The notes below the pieces were generated by a model that saw nothing but the letters and a program-made list of their open reading frames with translations, was not told the DNA's origin and did no database searches. Below are positions 7,148-17,203 of a DNA stretch of 64,000 nucleotides, piece after piece. The translations under genes and the position numbers were made by a program. The first letter of the stretch is position 1. Each line of letters opens with the position of its first letter. This stretch comes from Kordia sp. (GTDB lineage Bacteria; Bacteroidota; Bacteroidia; Flavobacteriales; Flavobacteriaceae). The stretch spans positions 62,001 to 126,000 of the forward strand of contig NVVR01000004.1 of NCBI GenBank assembly GCA_002733415.1, written 5' to 3'.

Positions 7148-9193
7148 ATGAAAAAAAATAACTTTATAAAAGCTGCTACATTCTGCTTTTTTGCATTTCT
7201 AATCGTTTTAAACTCTTGTAAGGATGATGAGGCAGTTTTGGTTCCTAGTTTTGTTGTATCTACAACAGAAGTAATTTTAGACCCAACAATAGCAGGGGAG
7301 TTTTCTGCTAGTAAAAGTTTAACTCTTGAGTCGGCTAATTTAAGTAGTTCAATAAATGTTTCGTCTAGTTCTAATTTTGAAGTTTCTAAAAACAACATAG
7401 ATTTTGTTACCAGTTTAGTGCTAACAGTTGATGAATTAAATAACTCTACTGCACAAATTTATGTTAGGTTTACTCCATCATTAGAAAATTTGGGTAATAT
7501 TGAAGGGAATTTAGTGTTTCTTTCAAATGACTTTTCTGAAATTTCTGTAGGTTTACAGGCAATTTCTTTAGAAATCCCTCATGGTATTCAGACTATTGGA
7601 ACAATAGAATCATTTGGAGATATAATAATAGCAGAGGTGTCTATTGAGCAAGTTTTTCAGGTAAAAGGAGTGTATCTAGAAAATGATGTAACAGCAACGG
7701 TTTCAGGATCTTTTGAAATATCTAAAGATAATATCACTTATAGTACCTCAATATTATTTGATTTTAATGAGATTAATTCTGTTTCAGAGAATATTTATGT
7801 ACGTTTTACACCATCTTTATTAGATTTGGGAGAACAAAATGAGGTAATTACTCTTACTTCTATGGATGTTGATGATGTTGTGATCAATTTAATAGGTAAT
7901 GCACTTGAAATACCTAGAGAGATTCAAACAACAGGTACAATAACTGATTTTGGAGAAGTAACTGTATCTGCCGTAAGTACTGAACAAGTTATTCAGGTAA
8001 AAGGATTGAACCTAGAAAATGATGTAACAGCAAGTGTAACAGGTTTATTTGAAATATCTAAAGATAATATTACCTTTTCTAATACGGCTAATTATACTTT
8101 TGGAACAATAAATACGCTGTTCGAAAATTTATACATTCGTTTTATCCCCGGAGCTATGGATTTAGGAATGAAAAACGGAATATTAACATTGTCAGCTACT
8201 GCAGTTGATGATGTAATAATTAATGTTTCTGGAACAGGAATACCTGTAATTCATAATTACCCAACTTTTCAAGATCAAAGAATAGCTTTTGGTGGTGGTT
8301 ATAATCAAACAGAAACAGCTACATTTAATTTACACAATGATTTAACTAATATTGAAACAATTAAAATGTACATTAAATTACGTTGTCCATCTGGAGGGTG
8401 TAATGCATGGGATGTATTTGCAAATATAAAAGTAAAAGATATAAGCTCAGGAGATTGGTATGAAATAGGGCGTTACATAACACCTTATGGTATTGATAAT
8501 TCTGCTGTAGTAAGAGGATTTGAAGTTGATGTAACTGATTTTAAATCTTTATTATCTGGTTCGGTTGAGTTATTTGCTCGTATAGAAACATGGGGGTCTG
8601 ATGGATGGGAACTTTCTGTTGACTTTGATTATATTGAAGGAACACCAGATTATCCGTATTATGCAGTAGCTGATGTAATTTCATATGATGATTGGTCAAC
8701 TTCTGGTGTGCCTTATGGAGTAACTAATGATCCAATGGTGTGGGATTTAAATAAGTTAATTACTATTCCTGCAAACGCTGAAGCAACAAGTTTGCGTACT
8801 ATTATTTCTGGTTGGGGGCATGCGACTCCTACTGATAGTGATGGCAGGCCTTGTGCTGAATGGTGTTATAGAACACATGATGTGAAAATTAATGGAGCAA
8901 ATACGTTTCAACATTATATGGGACCTATTGGTTGTGGATCTAATCCAGTTAGTGGACAGGGAGGTAATTGGAGTCCTGATCGAGCTGGTTGGTGTCCAGG
9001 TATGGCTGTTCCGGTAAGAGTGGATGAACTTGCAACTGCTATGGCTGGTAATACCATAACTTTTGAATATGATTATGAAAATTGGGTAACTGATGGAGGT
9101 AATACTTCTGGTAATTCTGGTGCATATTATGCTACTTCAACTTTTGTAATTGTAAAAAGTAATACACCAATAGCAAAGCCAACAGTAAACTAA
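7148..9193 (+). CDS. Surface lipoprotein PNGase F (peptide-N-glycosidase) with Ig-like repeats
   Basis: The last ~310 residues (about 368-677) closely resemble Elizabethkingia PNGase F, which removes N-linked glycans from Asn of glycoproteins. All three catalytic acids are present: Asp422 (AWDVFANI, equal to D60), Glu480 (RIETWGSDGW, equal to E118) and Glu571 (CAEWCYRTH, equal to E206). The 58-residue spacing between the first two is exactly that of PNGase F. Also kept are ISGWGHA, NTFQH, DRAGWCPGMAVP and SNTPIAKP. The N-terminus is a lipoprotein signal (LNSC) followed by KDDE, like the surface-export signal of Bacteroidota lipoproteins. Between them are three ~100-residue repeats (about 40-140, 145-255, 258-365), each with FEISKDNITxS-type and YVRFxPxxxDLG-type blocks. 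It lacks a T9SS domain. Confidence 0.92.
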   Translation: MKKNNFIKAATFCFFAFLIVLNSCKDDEAVLVPSFVVSTTEVILDPTIAGEFSASKSLTLESANLSSSINVSSSSNFEVSKNNIDFVTSLVLTVDELNNSTAQIYVRFTPSLENLGNIEGNLVFLSNDFSEISVGLQAISLEIPHGIQTIGTIESFGDIIIAEVSIEQVFQVKGVYLENDVTATVSGSFEISKDNITYSTSILFDFNEINSVSENIYVRFTPSLLDLGEQNEVITLTSMDVDDVVINLIGNALEIPREIQTTGTITDFGEVTVSAVSTEQVIQVKGLNLENDVTASVTGLFEISKDNITFSNTANYTFGTINTLFENLYIRFIPGAMDLGMKNGILTLSATAVDDVIINVSGTGIPVIHNYPTFQDQRIAFGGGYNQTETATFNLHNDLTNIETIKMYIKLRCPSGGCNAWDVFANIKVKDISSGDWYEIGRYITPYGIDNSAVVRGFEVDVTDFKSLLSGSVELFARIETWGSDGWELSVDFDYIEGTPDYPYYAVADVISYDDWSTSGVPYGVTNDPMVWDLNKLITIPANAEATSLRTIISGWGHATPTDSDGRPCAEWCYRTHDVKINGANTFQHYMGPIGCGSNPVSGQGGNWSPDRAGWCPGMAVPVRVDELATAMAGNTITFEYDYENWVTDGGNTSGNSGAYYATSTFVIVKSNTPIAKPTVN

Positions 9194-9211
9194 TAAACGT
9201 AATAATTTAGT

Positions 9212-9247
9212 AAAGCGCAATACTTTTTAGTATTGCGCTTTTTTTTT
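9212..9247 (+). terminator. Rho-independent terminator after the PNGase F gene
   Basis: The arms AAAGCGCAATA and TATTGCGCTTT are perfectly complementary, separated by a short loop and followed by a long T-run. It ends the PNGase F transcript and lies just upstream of the M1 peptidase gene. Confidence 0.85.
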
Positions 9248-9273
9248 GGACTAGATTTTGATAGTTTTAGCCT

Positions 9274-11253
9274 ATGAGAATAACAGTACTACTTTTACTC
9301 GTTTTTTGTATAAACTTTTGTGAAGCACAACAAGCTAAAAATGTTGATTTTTTGACATGTAAAGCGGAACTTATGATCTTACCTGTTAAAAAAGAGGTAA
9401 GAGGAAAAGTTAATTATTCATTTAAAGTTAAAGAAGATACCGATTCAATATTTATTGATGCAAAAAACATGGTCTTTGACAATGTGTACTTTAAGAAAAG
9501 AAGAGCCTCTTTTAAAGTCACAAATCAAAAATTATGGTTGTTTAAAAAGTTTAAAAAAAATAAAGAATATACCGTTTCGTTCAATTACCAAGCACATCCT
9601 AAAAAAGCAATGTATTTTATTGATTGGGAAAATCAAGATCACCCAGAAGCAAACCCGCAAGTGTGGACCCAAGGTCAAGGGAAAGATAACTCTAATTGGA
9701 TTCCTAGTTTTGATGATATGAATGAAAAAGTGGAGTTTGATCTTTCGGTAACATTTGATAATGCGTATGTAGTCATTACTAATGGTAAATTATTAAATAA
9801 AGAAATAATAAACGATGACACTGTAAAATGGAATTATGACATGGAACAACCTATGAGTTCTTATTTATTAGCAATAGCAGTAGGAAAATATGTTAAGAAA
9901 GAAGAAATGTCCAAAAGCGGAGTTCCCCTTGAAATGTATTATTATCCAAAAGATTCATTAAAGTTGGAGCCTACTTATCGTTATTCTAAACAAATGGTTG
10001 ATTTTTTAGAAGAAGAGATTGGTGTCCCATATCCTTGGCAGAATTATAAACAGGTACCTGTAAAGGATTTTTTATATGCAGGAATGGAAAATACCAGTGT
10101 AACTATATTTTCAGATGCATTTGTCGTAGACAGTACTGCCTTTGTAGATAAAAATTATGTAAACGTAAATGCTCATGAGTTATCGCATCAATGGTTTGGG
10201 AATTTAGTAACGGAAACCCACGGCACACACCATTGGTTACAGGAAGGATTTGCAACGTATTATGCATTACTGGCTGAAAAAGAGGTTTTTGGAGATGATT
10301 ATTATTATCATAAATTATATAAAACTTCTCAGCAGATAATTAAAGCTCAAAAAACGGACACAATACCACTAATGAATCCTAAGGCAAGTAGTTTGACTTT
10401 TTATCAAAAAGGAGCTTGGGCGTTACACAGCTTACGAGAACAAGTAGGGGATAGTATTTTTAAGATGTCTGTACAGCAATATTTGGCAGCACATCAGTTT
10501 AAAAATGTAGATACAAATGATTTTATTAGTATCGTTGAAAAGTTAGGTAAACAGGATTTAACTGAATTTGTAAATACGTGGTTATTATCAAATAAACTAC
10601 CTATAATTACGATGTTTGAATCACTGAAAAAGAACAATGTAATAGATGAAGTTATTAAATTAGATGAGGGATATCACTCTAAACTTATTTCAGAATCTCA
10701 TGAATATATTAAAGCTGCATTTATCAGAAATTTTAAAATCGATACGCTAGATAGAACTAAAATAATACGATTGCATAACTTATTTAAAATAGGGGAGCCT
10801 AAAGTACGTCAGTTATTAGCTGATAAATTTAATAGAATACCTAAATCGTTACAAGCAGAGTATGAAACGTTACTTTATGACAAGTCCTATAAAACTATTG
10901 AAACAGCATTGCTAAGTTTATGGGTAAACTTCCAAGAAGATAGAAAGCAATATTTAGATAAAACGGAAAAAATAATTGGTTTTAATGATAAAAACATACG
11001 AACACTCTGGTTGGCTTTAGCGTTAAATACTAAAGGATTTGAAAAAACTAAATACATGGTTTTTTATGATGAATTGGTTGGGTATACTAATCCGGTTTTC
11101 CATTTTGAGGTGCGAAAAAATGCCTTTGAATATTTAAACGAATTACAATTGGTGAACTCTACCGTTTTGCAAAATTTACAACAAGCAACAAAGCATCATA
11201 ATTGGCGTTTCAGATCTTATTGTAAAAAAATGTTTAATCATTTAAAAAATTAA
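9274..11253 (+). CDS. M1-family zinc aminopeptidase, exported
   Basis: The 659-residue protein has a signal peptide ending at CEAQQ. M1 family signatures are complete: the exopeptidase motif AGMENTS (residues 269-275, GAMEN variant), zinc motif HELSH (301-305) and the third ligand Glu324 in WLQEGFATYY. The first ~200 residues form the beta-rich domain. After the catalytic domain is a helical/HEAT-like C-terminal region to residue 659. It would trim N-terminal residues from peptides in the periplasm or outside. It is downstream of the PNGase F gene, but a terminator separates them, so co-regulation is only a guess. Confidence 0.93.
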   Translation: MRITVLLLLVFCINFCEAQQAKNVDFLTCKAELMILPVKKEVRGKVNYSFKVKEDTDSIFIDAKNMVFDNVYFKKRRASFKVTNQKLWLFKKFKKNKEYTVSFNYQAHPKKAMYFIDWENQDHPEANPQVWTQGQGKDNSNWIPSFDDMNEKVEFDLSVTFDNAYVVITNGKLLNKEIINDDTVKWNYDMEQPMSSYLLAIAVGKYVKKEEMSKSGVPLEMYYYPKDSLKLEPTYRYSKQMVDFLEEEIGVPYPWQNYKQVPVKDFLYAGMENTSVTIFSDAFVVDSTAFVDKNYVNVNAHELSHQWFGNLVTETHGTHHWLQEGFATYYALLAEKEVFGDDYYYHKLYKTSQQIIKAQKTDTIPLMNPKASSLTFYQKGAWALHSLREQVGDSIFKMSVQQYLAAHQFKNVDTNDFISIVEKLGKQDLTEFVNTWLLSNKLPIITMFESLKKNNVIDEVIKLDEGYHSKLISESHEYIKAAFIRNFKIDTLDRTKIIRLHNLFKIGEPKVRQLLADKFNRIPKSLQAEYETLLYDKSYKTIETALLSLWVNFQEDRKQYLDKTEKIIGFNDKNIRTLWLALALNTKGFEKTKYMVFYDELVGYTNPVFHFEVRKNAFEYLNELQLVNSTVLQNLQQATKHHNWRFRSYCKKMFNHLKN

Positions 11254-11323
11254 GGTAATTCAGTAGTAAATTATTTGTTCTCTAAAATAATATGATTTAT
11301 CTTTAAATAACTAAACACAGTAC

Positions 11324-12262
11324 ATGAAAGCATTAGTAATATCAGGAGGAGGAAGTAAAGGAGCATTTGCCGGAGGAGTAGCGGAATATCTTATTAATGA
11401 AAAAAAACGTGAATATGACATGTATTTAGGTTCATCAACAGGAAGTTTATTGATACCCAATTTAGCATTATCAAATATTGAAAAAATGCATGATATTTAT
11501 ACCAATGTCAATCAGCAAAATATTTTTAGTTTGTCTCCATTTAAAGTGCGCTATAAAGAAGGAGAGGAGTTTATTCAAATTCATCACTTAAATGTGTTAT
11601 TACAATTAATTAAAGGAAAAAGAACTTTTGGAGAAAGCAAAAGGCTAAGAAAACTAATAAAAAAAAGTTTCTCTGAAGCTGAATTTGAGGAGTTAAAAGC
11701 GTCAGAGAAGGATGTTATTGTTACAGTTACTAATCTTACATTGAACAAAGTAGAGTATAAATCAATTAAAGATTTTAATTATGAGGAATTCTGTGAGTGG
11801 ATTTGGATATCTTGTAATTATGTGCCTTTTATGAGTTTGGTTAAAAAAGGTGATTTTGAATATGCTGATGGAGGTTTTTCTTGTGTAGTTCCTATTCGAG
11901 AAGCGATTTTAAGAGGGGCAACAGAAATTGATGCGATTATATTGGATACGGAAGCTTTTACTTACAGAAAAGCTATTGGTAAAAATCCTTTTTCGTTAAT
12001 GGTTGATTTATTTGATGGTATTTTGGATCAAGTTGAAAAAAAGGACATAGCATTAGGGAAGCTAAGTGCAAAACACAACAATGTAGTCTTAAATTTGTAT
12101 CATACACCAATAAAATTAACTGATAACTCTTTGGTGTTTAGTAAGCAAAAGATGACTAAATGGTGGAGGCAAGGATATGAATATGCTAAGCATAAATTAG
12201 AAGATGATAGTGAAATAGATTATGAAGCAGTTATAAATTCTAAACCCTCATTGAGGGATTAA
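11324..12262 (+). CDS. Patatin-like phospholipase
   Basis: The 312-residue protein has the patatin architecture: oxyanion loop GGGSKGAF (residues 8-15), nucleophile elbow GSSTGS with Ser38, and the catalytic Asp182 in ADGG. It is a Ser-Asp dyad acyl hydrolase, probably acting on phospholipids or other acyl esters. There is no signal peptide or membrane segment, so it is likely cytosolic or membrane-peripheral. It lies 70 bases after the M1 peptidase gene in the same direction; whether they share a transcript is not clear. Length and motifs argue against pseudogenisation. Confidence 0.9.
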   Translation: MKALVISGGGSKGAFAGGVAEYLINEKKREYDMYLGSSTGSLLIPNLALSNIEKMHDIYTNVNQQNIFSLSPFKVRYKEGEEFIQIHHLNVLLQLIKGKRTFGESKRLRKLIKKSFSEAEFEELKASEKDVIVTVTNLTLNKVEYKSIKDFNYEEFCEWIWISCNYVPFMSLVKKGDFEYADGGFSCVVPIREAILRGATEIDAIILDTEAFTYRKAIGKNPFSLMVDLFDGILDQVEKKDIALGKLSAKHNNVVLNLYHTPIKLTDNSLVFSKQKMTKWWRQGYEYAKHKLEDDSEIDYEAVINSKPSLRD

Positions 12263-12502
12263 TTTAATAGTGTCTTTTCTAGGCGTTGGAATATATATAG
12301 CTGAGATAATAACGTCGTTATTTCGAGAGAAATTATTTGGAATGTAATGGAAGATGTTTTTGTATCGAGAAGTGTTAGTTCTCCCCTAATCAAGTTGATG
12401 GTAGGCTAATTATCATTCTGTTTTTACTATATGAAAATCACTTGAACTGACGATAAAAATACAAACCTATCAATGTAAATTAGGGTAGACCCACTGATGA
12501 AT
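12263..12502. other. Convergent intergenic region, nothing recognised
   Basis: These 240 bases lie between the patatin gene (+) and a convergent membrane protein gene (-). I found no strong hairpin terminator, RNA gene or coding remnant. A short ACCCACTG match near 12488 is too small to count as a copy of the dispersed repeat. Confidence 0.5.
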
Positions 12503-13027
12503 TTAGAACAATTCGCTTACTTCATTTTTAATAAAAGCCATTCCTGTTTCTGAAGGAGAGGATTTTTGTAATAAGCTAGTTAGTATGATTTCGCGTAATT
12601 TATCTGCATCTGCTACATCAGGGCTGTTAGCAGTAGTTCTGATAATTTGTATGGTTGTACTTTTAGCTGTTTTAATAACATTCCAACATTCGTCACTAAT
12701 GTAAATTTGTTGTGCTAAATTATGTTCAAACTCTTGTTCTATACTAGCGGCTAATAATTGTTGGTATTGTATTTTATCATTACTTAACGGACTAACTCTT
12801 AATAGTAAATTAGAAGGGTTTACACGCTCTAGGAACAATGCCATACGTTCATAGGCTTGTAAACGTAATGGTAAAGCTGTTTTTTGTGCTTCTTTCTGTA
12901 TCAAATATCTGCGCCTACCTTCTTCATTTTTAGTATGTCTTTTAAAAAACATATAGGCGATACCTCCAGTGATTATTGCAGGGAAAAGAAATAATATAAA
13001 TTCTACTAATTTTTGGTAATCGAACAT
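12503..13027 (-). CDS. Conserved single-pass membrane protein (unknown function)
   Basis: The 174-residue protein has one N-terminal membrane helix (about residues 8-28, FILFLFPAIITGGIAYMFF), then a basic stretch and a soluble helical domain of ~140 residues. It contains LRLQAYERMALFLERV and SIEQEFEHNLAQQIYIS, which I recall from a conserved flavobacterial family of unknown function (possibly DUF7935). It lies 29 bases after the glutamate synthase-like gene on the same strand, so it is probably cotranscribed. No catalytic motif is seen. Confidence 0.7.
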   Translation of the reverse strand: MFDYQKLVEFILFLFPAIITGGIAYMFFKRHTKNEEGRRRYLIQKEAQKTALPLRLQAYERMALFLERVNPSNLLLRVSPLSNDKIQYQQLLAASIEQEFEHNLAQQIYISDECWNVIKTAKSTTIQIIRTTANSPDVADADKLREIILTSLLQKSSPSETGMAFIKNEVSELF

Positions 13028-13056
13028 GATTTTTTAATTTTTTGCTAAAAATAAAT

Positions 13057-14676
13057 TTATTTTTTCAATACTGATGTATAAATCTTACTTGATTTTTCCA
13101 TATAATCTTTACCACCCAAATACTCACAATTTTTAAGGTGCTCCATTGAAGTAAATTGGACAGGAGTTTTTTCGTAATTATAGGTTTTATCTAGTTCTTT
13201 GGATAAGTTATGATCATCTACGTTTACTTCAATATCACTCATTTTAAATTGTGCAGGATGTTCATAACCTGCAGCATGAGTGATTTCTATCAATTCTTTC
13301 CTAAAGGTTTTAAAATACTGTGCTAATCGCTCCGATTTAATTGGCACGTCAATACCACGTTGCAACCATTTACTTTGTGTAGCGACTCCACTAGGGCAAG
13401 TGTTTGTATGGCAAACTTGTGCTTGAATACAACCGATACTTAACATGGCTTCACGAGCTACATTAATACAATCAGCCCCCATAGCAAATGCCATTGCTGC
13501 TTTTGCAGGAAACCCTAATTTCCCACTTCCTATAAATACAATACGTTCACTCAATCCTTTTGATTGAAACAGTTTGTATAAATCAGTAAAACCGTATACC
13601 CAAGGTAAGGAAACATGATCAGCAAAACTTGGAGGAGCAGCGCCTGTACCACCTTCACCACCATCAACAGTAATAAAATCAGGTCCTTTACTTGTTTTAA
13701 CCATAATATCAGCTAACTCTTCCCATTGTTCTAATTTACCAATAGCGGCTTTTATGCCAACTGGTAAGCCTGTAGCTTCTGCAATTTGTTCAATAAAGGC
13801 GACCATTTCAGGTACATTAGAAAATGCTGTATGATTTGGTGGAGATAAAACATCTTTGCCTATTTCTACACCTCTAATACCTGCAATTTCAGAAGTTATT
13901 TTAGCTCCAGGCAATACACCTCCTTTTCCGGGTTTTGCTCCTTGAGATAATTTTACTTCAATGGCTTTTACAAACGGATTGTCTTCAATCAGTTTTACCA
14001 ACTTATCCATAGAAAACCCTCCATTATCGGTACGTACACCAAAGTAACCTGTTCCGAAATGAAAAATAACATCACCACCGTTACTATGATAAGGTGATAA
14101 ACCTCCTTCACCAGTATTGTGGTAAGCACCAGCCATTTGTACGCCTTTGTTCAATGAAGCAACCGCTCTTGCTGAAAGAGAACCAAAACTCATAGCTGAG
14201 ACATTAATAGCAGATGCTGGACGAAATGGTTTTCTACGTTTATTGTGTAGCCCCATTACTTTAGCGCAAGGAACAAATGATGTATCAGTATTATTCGGAT
14301 GATTTTTTCCTATCTGGTAGGACATCATCGCATTATTGATAAATATATGCTGATGTGCATAAATATCTCTATTTGTACCAAAACCTTCATAGTTATTTTC
14401 TTGCTTGGCAGAAGCGTAAATCCAGCCACGTTCAATTCTATTAAAAGGCAGTTCCTCTCTATTGTTAGCTACAAAATATTGACGCATCTCTGGACCAATA
14501 CTTTCTAATAAATAGCGAACATGTCCAAGAATAGGAAAGTTATGACTAACTGTGTGATTTTTTTGAATGACATCACGAATTGCAATTAAAATTAACCCAA
14601 TGATTATCCATAGCCACCAAGAAATTGAATCTAAAAAAGAAAGTACTGTATCCATGTATAAAAGTGATTTATTCAA
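13057..14676 (-). CDS. FMN-binding glutamate synthase family protein
   Basis: The 539-residue protein has an N-terminal membrane helix (about 12-33) and then the glutamate synthase central FMN/Fe-S barrel (GltB middle domain) without the N-terminal glutaminase domain. Visible signatures are MSFGSLSARA, NTGEGGLSPYH, QGAKPGKGGVLPG, DGGEGGTGAAP, and a cysteine cluster C-(5)-C-(4)-C in CIQAQVCHTNTCPSG, as for the 3Fe-4S cluster. It therefore probably binds FMN and Fe-S, but it cannot take ammonia from glutamine on its own. The substrate is unknown. It appears to be cotranscribed with the small membrane protein gene downstream. Confidence 0.88.
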   Translation of the reverse strand: MNKSLLYMDTVLSFLDSISWWLWIIIGLILIAIRDVIQKNHTVSHNFPILGHVRYLLESIGPEMRQYFVANNREELPFNRIERGWIYASAKQENNYEGFGTNRDIYAHQHIFINNAMMSYQIGKNHPNNTDTSFVPCAKVMGLHNKRRKPFRPASAINVSAMSFGSLSARAVASLNKGVQMAGAYHNTGEGGLSPYHSNGGDVIFHFGTGYFGVRTDNGGFSMDKLVKLIEDNPFVKAIEVKLSQGAKPGKGGVLPGAKITSEIAGIRGVEIGKDVLSPPNHTAFSNVPEMVAFIEQIAEATGLPVGIKAAIGKLEQWEELADIMVKTSKGPDFITVDGGEGGTGAAPPSFADHVSLPWVYGFTDLYKLFQSKGLSERIVFIGSGKLGFPAKAAMAFAMGADCINVAREAMLSIGCIQAQVCHTNTCPSGVATQSKWLQRGIDVPIKSERLAQYFKTFRKELIEITHAAGYEHPAQFKMSDIEVNVDDHNLSKELDKTYNYEKTPVQFTSMEHLKNCEYLGGKDYMEKSSKIYTSVLKK

Positions 14677-14680
14677 AAAT

Positions 14681-14713
14681 AAAAAAAACCAGCATTAAAA
14701 TAATAATACTGGC
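14681..14713 (-). terminator. Rho-independent terminator after the FG-GAP protein gene
   Basis: Read on the minus strand, the arms CCAGTATTA and TAATGCTGG pair with one G-U, followed by a run of eight T. It lies 23-55 bases after the stop of the T9SS FG-GAP protein gene. Confidence 0.75.
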
Positions 14714-14735
14714 TCTTATTTAGATTGATTAAAGC

Positions 14736-17015
14736 TTATTCTTTTACGAATTTCAAAATTGCCCCTTTTAATTTTATTAAGTATAAGCCATCAGATAGTT
14801 TGGATACATCAATAGTGTTCTCAGTTTTTGTAATTGTAGTTTCTAAAACTGTTTTTCCTAATATAGAAACGATACTAATGTTTGTATTTTCTATTAGGCC
14901 ATTAACTGTTATTTGTGAATGTACTGGATTTGGGTAAAGCAATAGTGTATTATAATTTAAATCTGCAATATCCAAAGTGACACAGTCTATAACAAAATTA
15001 GCAGTGTTATTATTAAAATCACATTCAGGAATAGAGGTAGAAGGTTGAGTAATAGGTAAAGTTCCTAAACCATTATCGTTTGCTATAACATAGAACGTAA
15101 ATAGTCCACCTTGATCAGGTATGTCTATGCATTTAGATTCAGTTCCGCCACCAGTAGCTATACTTCCAGTTGTGTTAGTAGTGGTTATTAAAGTTGCTCC
15201 AGCTACAAATGGGTCACCATTGTATAAACTAATAGATGTTCCAGCTGGAAAAATTTTGTCATTAGAATTATTAGTAATAGTAAAACAGGCTTGTAAAGTA
15301 TTTGGTGTAGATCCGCAATTAGTAGGGTCTATTGAGTCAATAGTTATAGTTGCATCAGTAGCGGCATAGTATGAATTCCCATTAATAGATAACGGGCTAG
15401 ATTGCATTAAAAATTGATTCAAAGGATATTGTATTGGTGCTGCTTGTGGATAACCTAGAGAATGGTTTTGTTGTTGTTTGGGAACCGTTAAATTATCATT
15501 TATATTGACATTAAAATAACTATGCTGATTATAAACTTGTCTGGATGATTGCCATGGAATGTTTTGAGCTTCAAAAGCTATAATGAACCCAGTTCCTGCA
15601 CTACCAGTCCCGGGGTTATCAGAACAAGCACATACAATATTAGTTTGTCCATCAGCATTTACATCAACCACAATTGGTAAATCGTAACGAGTACCGGATC
15701 CGCAAGCTATTGAAGCTTTATTTGTACCTGTTGCACCATTATAAATATACAAGTAATCTTCGTCTTTATAGACAATTTCATTTGCATCATCGTCTTCAAA
15801 ATCAAAAGCGACACTTCCAGTTCTTTCAGAATTATCATTTGTGACATTAGACCATAATTCGCTAAGGACACCTGTACCAGCATCAAAATCTATAGCAACA
15901 TAAACATCTCTACCAGCGATACCAATTTCTAATGTGTCATCGCCATTTAAATCGGCAATTAGAGGATGTCCACCTGCAGTGGTATTGCTTATTGAAGCAG
16001 TTGCGTTATCTATTTGAAATGAAGCAATACTTAATGAAGTACTTGTTTGAATATCCCATATAAAGATATTACCTCGTCCTCCTGTTTGATAACAAACAAC
16101 AGCATCTAAATCTCCATCTAAATCCATATCAGCTAAGCTAGTTAATCCATCAGCTCCACCAACAGCAGTTACCTCAACTGTCATTGTACCAGTTGCAATA
16201 TTTACAGAATAAACCTGATTACCACACACTAACTCTAAACCAGTACAGTTGGCACAAAAAGCATCTGGTAATACATCTACTGCAACAGGAAACGGTTCAT
16301 TAGCAGAAGAAGAAGAAGAACCTTTACTGTTTGTAGAGCCGCCTTCAGCTATTTTTACTCCAGTTAAAGAATTAAAAATCATATTTCCAACGTATATTTC
16401 AGGTACACCATCAGCATCAAAATCGGCTATACTTGGTGTCCAACGATCTGCATCAGCACTATAACCAACAAGATCTATTGCATTCCATTTTAGAGTACCA
16501 TCATGCTCATAACAATATAGAGTTCTGTCTGGGTTTTGAGCTACAAAAATAATTTCTCCAAAACCATCTAAATCTACATCAGCTATAGCAATGGCGTCTA
16601 AAAATCGATCTGAAGATGGAGCTGTAATAGTCAGTTCATGAGTCCCATCAGCACCGTTAAAAACATAAAGCCTGTTAGCGGATTGATCATCTTTAGCAAT
16701 AACCTCTGGTATGCCATCATTATCGATATCTCCAACAATTGGAGTTTGTCTATTGTCCATTGGATAAAGCGTATTATCCGTGCGCCATGTTTCTTTTAAA
16801 ATGAAATTAGAAACTGGAGGTATATATTGACAAGTAGCAATAGGTTTTCCAAAATATGAGTCAGAACAACTTGGATCTCCAAAGCATTCGTCATCATAAC
16901 AATCTACATAGCCGTCTCCGTCATCATCTATACCATTGTTACATATTTCTTGCGAATAGCAAATCATACTAGCCAATAGTATAAAAAGCAAAAATAGTTG
17001 ATTAGTTTTTTTCAT
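14736..17015 (-). CDS. T9SS-secreted FG-GAP/VCBS repeat protein
   Basis: The 759-residue protein has a signal peptide (ending near CYSQ), then an Asp/Cys-rich motif CNNGIDDDGDGYVDCYDDEC like a calcium-binding metal motif. Repeated DxDxDGxxE blades follow (for example DIDNDGIPEVIAKDDQ, DVDLDGFGEIIF, DFDADGVPEIYVG, DMDLDGDLDAVV, DLNGDDTLEIGI), i.e. an integrin-like beta propeller with calcium sites. A CARDB-like beta domain follows and then a type A T9SS sorting domain (LLLYPNPVHSQITVNG to the end). It is expected to be secreted or surface-anchored; ligand unknown. The gene is monocistronic with its own terminator. Confidence 0.9.
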   Translation of the reverse strand: MKKTNQLFLLFILLASMICYSQEICNNGIDDDGDGYVDCYDDECFGDPSCSDSYFGKPIATCQYIPPVSNFILKETWRTDNTLYPMDNRQTPIVGDIDNDGIPEVIAKDDQSANRLYVFNGADGTHELTITAPSSDRFLDAIAIADVDLDGFGEIIFVAQNPDRTLYCYEHDGTLKWNAIDLVGYSADADRWTPSIADFDADGVPEIYVGNMIFNSLTGVKIAEGGSTNSKGSSSSSANEPFPVAVDVLPDAFCANCTGLELVCGNQVYSVNIATGTMTVEVTAVGGADGLTSLADMDLDGDLDAVVCYQTGGRGNIFIWDIQTSTSLSIASFQIDNATASISNTTAGGHPLIADLNGDDTLEIGIAGRDVYVAIDFDAGTGVLSELWSNVTNDNSERTGSVAFDFEDDDANEIVYKDEDYLYIYNGATGTNKASIACGSGTRYDLPIVVDVNADGQTNIVCACSDNPGTGSAGTGFIIAFEAQNIPWQSSRQVYNQHSYFNVNINDNLTVPKQQQNHSLGYPQAAPIQYPLNQFLMQSSPLSINGNSYYAATDATITIDSIDPTNCGSTPNTLQACFTITNNSNDKIFPAGTSISLYNGDPFVAGATLITTTNTTGSIATGGGTESKCIDIPDQGGLFTFYVIANDNGLGTLPITQPSTSIPECDFNNNTANFVIDCVTLDIADLNYNTLLLYPNPVHSQITVNGLIENTNISIVSILGKTVLETTITKTENTIDVSKLSDGLYLIKLKGAILKFVKE

Positions 17016-17164
17016 AAATAATAAAATTAATGAGTATTAATAAAGATATAAAAAGCTGGTATTTATTAATAATTAATACTGTAAGTGGAGCGTTTGTTAT
17101 GGTGAAGTACAAAGGTTATTGTTAATTTAAAGTGAATTTAGTTTATAACTTTCATTGTATACTA

Positions 17165-17195
17165 TTGTAATAGCCATTTCAGAATAGTATTTTTG
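17165..17195 (+). promoter_or_regulatory. Bacteroidota-type promoter for the UvrD-like helicase
   Basis: A TTG at 17165-17167 and TATTTTTG at 17188-17195 are separated by 20 bases, fitting the TTG / TAnnTTTG consensus. Start of transcription would fall about 5 bases downstream, nearly at the ATG at 17204, so the mRNA would be almost leaderless. Confidence 0.55.
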
Positions 17196-17203
17196 AATCG
17201 ATT

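Noticed and set aside
7057-7398. Minus-strand gene over the start of the PNGase F gene
   Set aside because: It is antisense to a clear lipoprotein signal and repeat domain and has no recognisable family.
12480-12500. Fifth copy of the dispersed repeat
   Set aside because: Only ACCCACTG matches; the flanks do not.
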